The notes below the pieces were generated by a model that was given only the letters and a program-made list of their open reading frames with translations, ran no database searches and had not been told where the DNA came from. The translations under genes were made by a program, and so were the position numbers. A stretch of 11,668 nucleotides of DNA from Phocaeicola_A sp964580305 (GTDB lineage: Bacteria; Bacteroidota; Bacteroidia; Bacteroidales; Bacteroidaceae): contig CAZOKL010000072.1 in NCBI GenBank assembly GCA_964580305.1, positions 1 to 11,668 of the forward strand. The letters run 5' to 3'. Shown piece after piece: positions 5,346-11,668 of this stretch. Numbering within the stretch: position 1 is the first letter of the stretch; every line of letters begins with the position of its first letter.

Positions 5346-6842
5346 ATGAGCGACAGACTTTTTATTTTCGATACGACGCTTCGCGATGGCGAGCAAGTAC
5401 CGGGCTGCCAGTTGAACACAGTGGAAAAGATTCAGGTGGCACGCCAGCTGGAGAGTTTGGGAGTGGACGTTATTGAAGCCGGGTTCCCGGTTTCCAGTCC
5501 CGGTGATTTTAATTCCGTGGTGGAAATATCGAAGGCGGTGACATGGCCCACCATCTGCGCCCTGACACGTGCCGTGGAGAAAGACATTGACGTGGCGGCC
5601 GAGGCGTTGAAGTATGCCAAGCGCAAGCGCATCCACACGGGCATCGGCACCTCCGACCCGCACATCCGTTACAAGTTCAACTCCAACCGTGAGGAAATCA
5701 TCGAGCGGGCCGTGGCCGCCGTGAAGTATGCCCGCCGCTATGTGGACGACGTGGAGTTCTATGCCGAAGATGCCGGACGCACGGAAAACGAATATCTGGC
5801 CCGCGTGGTGGAGGCCGTCATCAAGGCCGGCGCTACGGTGGTCAACATCCCCGACACCACGGGCTATTGTCTGCCCGAGGAGTATGGTGCCAAGATAAAA
5901 TATCTGATGGAGCATGTCGACGGCATCGAGCGGGCCGTTATCTCCACCCACTGCCACAATGACCTCGGCATGGCCACGGCCAACACCGTCATGGGCGTAA
6001 TCAACGGCGCCCGCCAGGTGGAGGTGACCATTAACGGCATTGGCGAGCGGGCCGGCAACACGTCGCTTGAAGAGATTGCCATGATTATGAAGTGTCACAA
6101 GGACATCGACATCCAGACCAACATCAACACGCAGAAGATATATCCCACGAGCCGCATGGTTTCAAGCCTGATGAACATGCCCGTGCAGCCCAACAAGGCC
6201 ATTGTCGGGCGGAATGCCTTTGCACACTCGTCGGGCATTCATCAGGATGGTGTGCTGAAAAACGTTCAGACCTATGAGATTATCGACCCCAAGGATGTGG
6301 GCATCGACGACAATGCCATCGTGCTCACGGCCCGCAGCGGACGTGCCGCTCTGAAGCACCGCCTTCAGGTGCTGGGCGTTGAGCTGAGTCAGGAGAAACT
6401 CGACAAGGTGTATGACAACTTTTTGAAGCTGGCCGACAGGAAGAAGGAAATCAACGACGACGATGTGCTTGTTCTGGCCGGTGCCGACCGTGCGGAAAAC
6501 CATCACATCAAGTTGGACTACTTGCAGGTGACCAGCGGCGTGGGCGTCCGCTCCGTGGCCAGTCTGGGCTTGAGCATCTCCGGCGAGAAGTTTGAAGCCG
6601 CAGCCACAGGCAACGGTCCGGTGGATGCCGCCATCAGGGCGTTGAAGAAAATCATTGCCCGCCAGATGGTGCTGAAGGAGTTCACCATTCAGGCCATCAG
6701 CAAAGGCAGTGACGATGTGGGCAAGGTGCACATGCAGGTGGAATACGACGGCCACGTCTACTACGGTTTCGGTGCCAATACCGACATCGTGGCTGCCTCG
6801 GTGGAAGCTTACATCGACTGTATCAACAAATTCAAGCATTAA
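5346..6842 (+). CDS. leuA: 2-isopropylmalate synthase
   Basis: Condenses acetyl-CoA with 2-ketoisovalerate to 2-isopropylmalate, the committed step of leucine synthesis, in the cytosol. It has 498 residues, close to the usual bacterial length of about 500-520. The HMGL-like TIM barrel covers about 1-270, with FDTTLRDGEQ (8-17; Asp9 is a metal ligand), the HTGIGTSDPHIRYKF stretch (97-111), STHCHND (200-206; His202 and His204 are metal ligands) and GIGERAGNTS (231-240). A communication region with SSGIHQDGVLK (295-305) leads to the C-terminal LeuA dimer domain (about 385-498), the usual site of leucine feedback inhibition. The GIGTSDPHI stretch and the dimer domain set it apart from the citramalate synthase paralogue later in the operon. 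It is the first structural gene after the attenuator, and leuC follows after 46 bases. Confidence 0.96.
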   Translation: MSDRLFIFDTTLRDGEQVPGCQLNTVEKIQVARQLESLGVDVIEAGFPVSSPGDFNSVVEISKAVTWPTICALTRAVEKDIDVAAEALKYAKRKRIHTGIGTSDPHIRYKFNSNREEIIERAVAAVKYARRYVDDVEFYAEDAGRTENEYLARVVEAVIKAGATVVNIPDTTGYCLPEEYGAKIKYLMEHVDGIERAVISTHCHNDLGMATANTVMGVINGARQVEVTINGIGERAGNTSLEEIAMIMKCHKDIDIQTNINTQKIYPTSRMVSSLMNMPVQPNKAIVGRNAFAHSSGIHQDGVLKNVQTYEIIDPKDVGIDDNAIVLTARSGRAALKHRLQVLGVELSQEKLDKVYDNFLKLADRKKEINDDDVLVLAGADRAENHHIKLDYLQVTSGVGVRSVASLGLSISGEKFEAAATGNGPVDAAIRALKKIIARQMVLKEFTIQAISKGSDDVGKVHMQVEYDGHVYYGFGANTDIVAASVEAYIDCINKFKH

Positions 6843-6888
6843 ACAAGTTAAGAGCATATAAATCTGTAAATAAACTTAATATCCCAAC

Positions 6889-8283
6889 ATGAACACCTTA
6901 TTTGATAAGATATGGGACGCCCACGTGGTGCAGCAAGTCCACGAGGGGCCGACCCAACTTTACATTGACCGCTTATATTGTCATGAAGTGACCAGTCCGC
7001 AGGCTTTTTCCGGACTTCGGGCACGAGGCTTGAAGTGCTTCCGTCCTGACCACATCTACTGCATGCCTGACCACAACACACCGACCCATGACCAGGATAA
7101 ACCCATTGCCGACCCCGTGTCGCGCATGCAGGTCGATACGTTGGCCAAGAATGCGGCAGATTTCGGCCTGACTCACTTCGGCATGATGAATCCGAAGAAT
7201 GGCATCATCCACGTGGTGGGTCCCGAACGTGGCCTGACATTGCCGGGTATGACCATTGTGTGTGGCGACTCGCATACGTCGACTCATGGAGCGATGGGGG
7301 CTGTCGCCTTCGGCATCGGCACGAGTGAAGTGGAAATGGTGCTTGCCTCGCAGTGCATCCTGCAGACTCGTCCGAAGACCATGCGCATCACCGTCGACGG
7401 ACGTTTGGGCAAGGGTGTGACGGCTAAAGACCTGGCCCTCTACATGATGTCGAAAATGTCCACCAGCGGTGCCACAGGCTACTTTGTGGAGTATGCCGGT
7501 GAGGCAGTGCGCAGCCTGACGATGGAAGGCCGTCTGACGCTTTGCAACCTTTCCATCGAGATGGGTGCACGTGGTGGCATGGTGGCACCTGACGAGACCA
7601 CCTTTGCCTACATCAAAGGGCGTGAGTATGCGCCGAAGGGAGCAGAATGGGACAAGGCCGTGGCTTACTGGCGCACGCTGAAGAGCGACGACGATGCTGT
7701 GTTCGACAAGGAAGTGCGCTTTGATGCGGCCGACATCGAACCCATGATTACTTATGGCACCAATCCGGGCATGGGCATGGGCATCACGGGACACATCCCC
7801 ACCACCGACTCCATGAGCGAGGTGGAGAAGACATCTTTTGAGAAGTCTATGCACTACATGGGATTCTGTCCCGGCGAACAGTTGTTGGGCAAGCAGGTTG
7901 ACTATGTCTTTCTGGGTGCCTGTACCAATGGGCGTATCGAGGATTTTCGTGCCTTTGCTTCCATGGTGAAAGGCCGGAAGAAGGCCGGACACATCACGGC
8001 ATGGCTCGTACCCGGTTCGTGGATGGTGGATGCACAAATCCGTGAAGAAGGACTGGACAAGGTGCTTGAAGACGCAGGCTTCGAAATCCGCCAGCCGGGC
8101 TGTTCGGCTTGCCTGGCCATGAATGATGATAAGATTCCTGCCGGCAAGTATGCCGTGTCGACGAGCAACCGTAACTTCGAGGGCCGGCAAGGACCCGGTT
8201 CGCGCACCTTACTGGCCAGCCCGTTGGTGGCTGCTGCTGCGGCTGTGACGGGTGTGATTACCGACCCGAGAGAGTTGCTTTAA
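6889..8283 (+). CDS. leuC: 3-isopropylmalate dehydratase, large subunit
   Basis: With LeuD it isomerises 2-isopropylmalate to 3-isopropylmalate, and by family knowledge also citramalate to 3-methylmalate. The 464 residues match the standard bacterial LeuC of the aconitase superfamily. Visible marks are DHNTPT (61-66), CGDSHTSTHGAMGAVAFGIGTSE (125-147), the [4Fe-4S] cysteines Cys345 in GACTNG and Cys405/Cys408 in PGCSAC, and the substrate loop TSNRNFEGRQG (425-435). All expected cluster ligands are present. It lies 46 bases after leuA and 30 before leuD. The AT-rich leuA-leuC gap contains no promoter or terminator that I can see, so it should be cotranscribed. In this operon the enzyme probably serves both the leucine branch (from LeuA) and the isoleucine branch (from CimA). 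Confidence 0.97.
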   Translation: MNTLFDKIWDAHVVQQVHEGPTQLYIDRLYCHEVTSPQAFSGLRARGLKCFRPDHIYCMPDHNTPTHDQDKPIADPVSRMQVDTLAKNAADFGLTHFGMMNPKNGIIHVVGPERGLTLPGMTIVCGDSHTSTHGAMGAVAFGIGTSEVEMVLASQCILQTRPKTMRITVDGRLGKGVTAKDLALYMMSKMSTSGATGYFVEYAGEAVRSLTMEGRLTLCNLSIEMGARGGMVAPDETTFAYIKGREYAPKGAEWDKAVAYWRTLKSDDDAVFDKEVRFDAADIEPMITYGTNPGMGMGITGHIPTTDSMSEVEKTSFEKSMHYMGFCPGEQLLGKQVDYVFLGACTNGRIEDFRAFASMVKGRKKAGHITAWLVPGSWMVDAQIREEGLDKVLEDAGFEIRQPGCSACLAMNDDKIPAGKYAVSTSNRNFEGRQGPGSRTLLASPLVAAAAAVTGVITDPRELL

Positions 8284-8313
8284 TCTAATTCTTAAACACT
8301 TATTCAGAATACA

Positions 8314-8907
8314 ATGAAACAGAAATTCAACATCATAACAAGTACGTGCGTACCCCTTCCGTTAGAAAATGTCGATACAGACCAAATCATCCCGGCACGT
8401 TTCCTGAAAGCCACGACACGGGAGGGATTTGGTGACAACCTCTTCCGTGATTGGCGTTATCGTGCCGACGGTACGCCCAATCCGGACTTCGTGCTCAACA
8501 ATCCGCTCTATGGCGGGCAGATATTGGTGGCCGGGAAGAACTTCGGTTCGGGTTCCAGCCGCGAACACGCAGCCTGGGCCATTGCTGACTATGGCTTCCG
8601 TGTGGTTGTGTCAAGTTTCTTTGCTGATATCCATAAAAACAACGAGTTGAACAACTTTGTCTTGCCTGTGGTCGTGAGCGAACCGTTCCTTCAAGAGCTG
8701 TTCGACAGCATCTATGCCAACCCGAAGATGGAAGTTGAAGTAGACCTGCCCGGGCAGACCATTACAAACAAAGCCACAGGCCGGAGTGAACACTTCGAAA
8801 TCAATGCCTACAAGAAACACTGCCTGATGAACGGGTTGGACGACATAGACTTCCTTGTCGAGAGCAAGGACAAGATAGAGGCTTGGGAAAGTGCACGTAA
8901 GAACTGA
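8314..8907 (+). CDS. leuD: 3-isopropylmalate dehydratase, small subunit
   Basis: Small swivelling-domain subunit that completes the LeuCD isomerase. At 197 residues it is the normal length for the longer bacterial LeuD type. It carries NVDTDQIIPARFL (19-31) and GKNFGSGSSREHAAWA (74-89), the substrate-binding loop of the family, followed by the conserved region leading into SSFFADIHKNN (100-110). ATG 8314 gives the standard N-terminus with the expected spacing to the DTDQIIP motif. The gene sits 30 bases after leuC, and only 6 bases separate its stop from the citramalate synthase ATG, so the two are likely translated in a coupled way. Nothing is unusual in it. Confidence 0.96.
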   Translation: MKQKFNIITSTCVPLPLENVDTDQIIPARFLKATTREGFGDNLFRDWRYRADGTPNPDFVLNNPLYGGQILVAGKNFGSGSSREHAAWAIADYGFRVVVSSFFADIHKNNELNNFVLPVVVSEPFLQELFDSIYANPKMEVEVDLPGQTITNKATGRSEHFEINAYKKHCLMNGLDDIDFLVESKDKIEAWESARKN

Positions 8908-8913
8908 CCGGAC

Positions 8914-10446
8914 ATGAGCTTAAATAATCATCCCCGCATAGAAATCATGGACACGACACTTCGCGACGGCGAACAGACCAGCGGAGTGTCGTTCATGCCC
9001 CATGAGAAGTTGATGATAGCCCGTCTGTTGCTGGAAGAGGTGAAGGCTGACCGTGTGGAGGTGGCCTCGGCACGCGTGTCGGAAGGCGAGATGAAAGCCG
9101 TGCGCGGCATCTGCGAATGGGCATCGCGTCACGGCAAACTCGACCGTGTGGAAGTGCTCGGCTTCGTCGATGGTGGCGCCTCGCTCCGATGGATACAGCA
9201 GGCTGGCGGACATGTCATCAACCTCCTGACCAAAGGTTCGCTGAAGCATTGCTGTGAACAGCTCAAGAAGACGCCCGAGGAACACATCGCCGACATCCGC
9301 ACCGTCGTGAAGATGGCCGACGATATGGGTATCACTGTCAACGTCTATCTGGAAGACTGGAGCAACGGCATGAAGGATTCGCCAGACTACGTGTTCCAGC
9401 TCATGGACAGCATCATCGACTGCAACATCCAACGCTTCATGCTCCCTGACACGCTGGGTATTCTCAACCCTCTGCAGGTCATTGAATACTTCCGCAAGAT
9501 GAAAAAGCGTTATCCCGACCTTCACTTTGACTTCCATGCACACAATGACTACGACCTTGCCGTGAGCAATGTCCTTGCTGCCGTGTTGAGTGGAGCCAAA
9601 GGACTTCACACCACCATCAACGGCTTGGGTGAACGAGCCGGCAATGCGCCCCTTGCCAGTGTGCAGGCCATCCTGAAAGACCATTTCAATGCCATTACAA
9701 GCATCAACGAGGAGAAACTCAATGTGGTCAGTCGTGTCGTGGAGTCATACTCCGGCATATCCATTCCGGCCAACCAACCCATCGTTGGCGAGAACGTGTT
9801 CACACAAGTGGCCGGTGTGCATGCCGACGGAGACAATAAGAACAACCTCTACTGCAACGACCTCTTGCCCGAACGGTTCGGACGCAAGCGCGAGTATGCT
9901 CTCGGGAAGACCAGCGGAAAGGCTAACATACGCAAAAACCTTGAAGACATCGGACTGGAGCTTGACGAGGACTCCATGCGCAAGGTCACCGAACGCATCA
10001 TTGAGCTGGGCGACAAAAAGGAACTGGTGACGCAGGAAGATCTCCCATACATCGTCAGCGACGTGCTGAAACACGGCGTGAAGACCGACCGCGTGAAGCT
10101 CAAGAGCTACATCGTCAATCTTGCCTACGGACTCAAGCCGATGGCCACCATCAAGATTGAAATTGACGGACAGGAGTATGAAGAGAACTCCAGCGGCGAC
10201 GGGCAGTATGACGCCTTTGTGCGTGCCCTGAGAAAGATTTACAAGGTCACTCTCGGCCGTACCTTCCCCATGCTGACAAACTATGCCGTCACCATCCCGC
10301 CCGGGGGACGGACGGATGCCTTCGTGCAGACCGTCATCACATGGAGCCATGAGGGAAAGACGTTCCGCACACGGGGCTTCGATGCCGACCAGACCGAGGC
10401 TGCCATCAAGGCAACATTCAAGATGCTCAACATCATTGAGGAATAA
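8914..10446 (+). CDS. cimA: (R)-citramalate synthase, Leptospira-type (LeuA paralogue)
   Basis: Predicted to condense acetyl-CoA with pyruvate to (R)-citramalate, the entry to threonine-independent isoleucine synthesis. It has 510 residues: a TIM barrel with MDTTLRDGEQ (12-21), HAHND (208-212) and NGLGERAGN (236-244), then FTQVAGVHADGDNKNNLY (296-313) and a C-terminal dimer/regulatory domain (about 390-510). From memory, Leptospira interrogans CimA aligns nearly without gaps over much of the length, sharing YLEDWSNG, SPDYV, LPERFGRKR and IPPGG. The pyruvate-pocket residues known there as Leu81, Leu104 and Tyr144 correspond to Leu82, Leu105 and Tyr145 here. The LeuA-type HTGIGTSDPHI stretch is absent. 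Such proteins are often labelled 2-isopropylmalate synthase. It stands between leuD and leuB (6 and 36 bases away), whose products can carry citramalate on to 2-ketobutyrate. The family is certain; the substrate is inferred from residues and context. Confidence 0.88.
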   Translation: MSLNNHPRIEIMDTTLRDGEQTSGVSFMPHEKLMIARLLLEEVKADRVEVASARVSEGEMKAVRGICEWASRHGKLDRVEVLGFVDGGASLRWIQQAGGHVINLLTKGSLKHCCEQLKKTPEEHIADIRTVVKMADDMGITVNVYLEDWSNGMKDSPDYVFQLMDSIIDCNIQRFMLPDTLGILNPLQVIEYFRKMKKRYPDLHFDFHAHNDYDLAVSNVLAAVLSGAKGLHTTINGLGERAGNAPLASVQAILKDHFNAITSINEEKLNVVSRVVESYSGISIPANQPIVGENVFTQVAGVHADGDNKNNLYCNDLLPERFGRKREYALGKTSGKANIRKNLEDIGLELDEDSMRKVTERIIELGDKKELVTQEDLPYIVSDVLKHGVKTDRVKLKSYIVNLAYGLKPMATIKIEIDGQEYEENSSGDGQYDAFVRALRKIYKVTLGRTFPMLTNYAVTIPPGGRTDAFVQTVITWSHEGKTFRTRGFDADQTEAAIKATFKMLNIIEE

Positions 10447-10482
10447 CAATTATCAACTATATCATAATCAAAGAATTTAACT

Positions 10483-11544
10483 ATGGATTTACGAATTGCT
10501 GTATTGCCCGGCGACGGCATCGGCCCCGAGATATCCGTTCAGGGGGTCAACGTCATGAGCGCCGTCTGTGAAAAGTTCGGGCATAACGTGAGTTATCAAT
10601 ACGCACCGTGCGGGGCCGACGCCATCGACCGCACCGGTGACCCGTTTCCCGAAGAGACGTACAACTGTTGCCGGGAGGCCGACGCAGTGCTCTTTTCTGC
10701 CGTGGGCGACCCGAAATATGACAACGACCCCACGGCGACCGTCCGTCCCGAACAGGGGCTGCTCGCCATGCGCAAGCGCCTGGGGCTCTTTGCCAACATA
10801 CGGCCGGTGCAGACCTTCAAGTGCCTGCTGCACAAGTCGCCCCTGCGTGAAGAGCTCGTTGCGGGTGCCGACTTCATCTGCATACGTGAGCTCACGGGTG
10901 GCATGTATTTTGGTGAGAAATATCAGGACAACGACCGGGCGTATGACACGAACCTCTACACCCGTCCCGAGATTGAACGCATCCTGCGCGTGGCCTTCGA
11001 CTATGCCCGCCGGCGCCGGCGCCACCTGACGGTGGTGGACAAGGCCAATGTGCTCGCATCCTCACGCCTCTGGCGGAAGGTGGCGCAGGAGATGGCCAAG
11101 GACTATCCCGACGTCACGACCGACTACATGTATGTGGACAATGCAGCAATGCGCATGATTCAGGAGCCCACGTTCTTTGACGTCATGGTGACGGAGAACA
11201 CCTTCGGTGACATACTGACCGACGAGGGTTCCGTCATCAGCGGCTCGATGGGCCTCCTGCCGTCAGCCTCCACCGGTGAGAGCACGCCGGTGTTCGAGCC
11301 CATCCACGGCTCGTGGCCGCAGGCCAAAGGGCAGAACATTGCCAACCCCCTGGCGCAGATTCTCTCCGTCGCCATGCTGTTCGAGCACTTCAACCTGCAG
11401 GAAGAGGGCGCGCTCATCCGCCGTGCAGTCGACGCATCGCTCGACGCCCATGTCCGCACACCCGAAATACAAGTCGAGGGCGGACCACGCTATGGCACGA
11501 AGGAAGTGGGCGAGTGGATAGTTGACTACATCCGGCGTTCATAA
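10483..11544 (+). CDS. leuB: 3-isopropylmalate dehydrogenase
   Basis: NAD-dependent oxidative decarboxylation of 3-isopropylmalate to 2-ketoisocaproate. In the citramalate route it would act on 3-methylmalate to give 2-ketobutyrate. The 353 residues are the usual length. Motifs in order are LPGDGIGPEI (8-17), Arg97 and Arg107 around the substrate loop, RELTGGMYFG (135-144; Arg135, Tyr142), DKANVL (186-191; Lys187), TENTFGDILTDE (237-248; Asp243 and Asp247 for the metal) and the NAD-binding EPIHGSWPQAKGQNIANP (272-289). All catalytic residues are present. A run of five arginines (177-181) is coded by a GC-rich palindromic stretch. It is the last gene of the operon, 36 bases after cimA and about 20 bases before a strong terminator. 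ATG 10483 gives the normal N-terminus. Confidence 0.97.
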   Translation: MDLRIAVLPGDGIGPEISVQGVNVMSAVCEKFGHNVSYQYAPCGADAIDRTGDPFPEETYNCCREADAVLFSAVGDPKYDNDPTATVRPEQGLLAMRKRLGLFANIRPVQTFKCLLHKSPLREELVAGADFICIRELTGGMYFGEKYQDNDRAYDTNLYTRPEIERILRVAFDYARRRRRHLTVVDKANVLASSRLWRKVAQEMAKDYPDVTTDYMYVDNAAMRMIQEPTFFDVMVTENTFGDILTDEGSVISGSMGLLPSASTGESTPVFEPIHGSWPQAKGQNIANPLAQILSVAMLFEHFNLQEEGALIRRAVDASLDAHVRTPEIQVEGGPRYGTKEVGEWIVDYIRRS

Positions 11545-11563
11545 CTCCCGCCGCCACCCATAG

Positions 11564-11621
11564 TCCCCGCAGAGGGATGCACACGGTCGCACACCGCCGC
11601 ATCTCTCTGCGGGGATTTTTT
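11564..11621 (+). terminator. strong intrinsic terminator of the leu/cim operon
   Basis: TCCCCGCAGAGGGATGC (11564-11580) pairs with GCATCTCTCTGCGGGGA (11599-11615): 17 bp with a single G-U pair. The loop can form a second small hairpin (CGGT 11584-11587 with ACCG 11593-11596). Six T residues follow (11616-11621). No gene is visible between it and the window end. Confidence 0.96.
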
Positions 11622-11668
11622 GTGCCTTTCAATCACCTTCAGTGCTTGTATGTGCTGAATAAATGCAT

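Noticed and set aside
5196..6098. Long minus-strand frames opposite leuA, leuC, cimA and leuB (for example 5196-6098, 6162-6857, 6973-8190, 9745-10449)
   Set aside because: These are His/Val/Gly-rich shadow translations of conserved leu genes on the plus strand, typical of GC-biased codon use. No family motifs are visible.

Overview
The window reads as chromosomal DNA from a member of the Bacteroidota, most likely order Bacteroidales. Three things point there: the promoter-like motifs fit the Bacteroidota pattern TTG / TAnnTTTG rather than the E. coli pattern, the genes lack clear Shine-Dalgarno sequences, and the gene order leuA-leuC-leuD-(citramalate synthase)-leuB with its protein sequences is typical of Bacteroides/Prevotella-like genomes. 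I cannot name a genus with confidence.

Layout. Positions 1-52 hold the 5' two thirds of a tRNA-Phe on the minus strand, with a plausible promoter at 73-103. Positions 53-507 are AT-rich and hold at most one small doubtful ORF. Positions 508-4719 (minus strand) encode a 1403-residue protein. It joins two ASKHA-type acyl-CoA dehydratase activase domains, a cysteine-rich linker and two HgdB-like dehydratase or reductase halves, so it looks like a complete ATP-driven low-potential reductase in one chain, of unknown substrate. Positions 4720-5152 are a divergent intergenic region with a four-unit 23-bp tandem repeat of palindromic units, a perfect inverted repeat and the two outward promoters.

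Positions 5100-11621 (plus strand) form one self-contained operon: promoter, a 28-codon leader peptide with 6 Ile and 5 Leu codons, an intrinsic terminator used as an attenuator, leuA, leuC, leuD, a Leptospira-type citramalate synthase (cimA) and leuB, closed by a strong terminator. LeuA commits 2-ketoisovalerate to leucine. CimA commits pyruvate to 2-ketobutyrate and so to isoleucine. LeuC, LeuD and LeuB can serve both branches. The leader's mixture of Ile and Leu codons matches an operon feeding both amino acids.

The most interesting parts are (1) the attenuator, where three mutually exclusive RNA pairings can be read directly and line up with the Ile-Ile-Leu-Leu stretch, (2) the single-chain activase/reductase fusion, and (3) the palindromic tandem repeat between the divergent transcription units. 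The metabolic genes themselves are ordinary.
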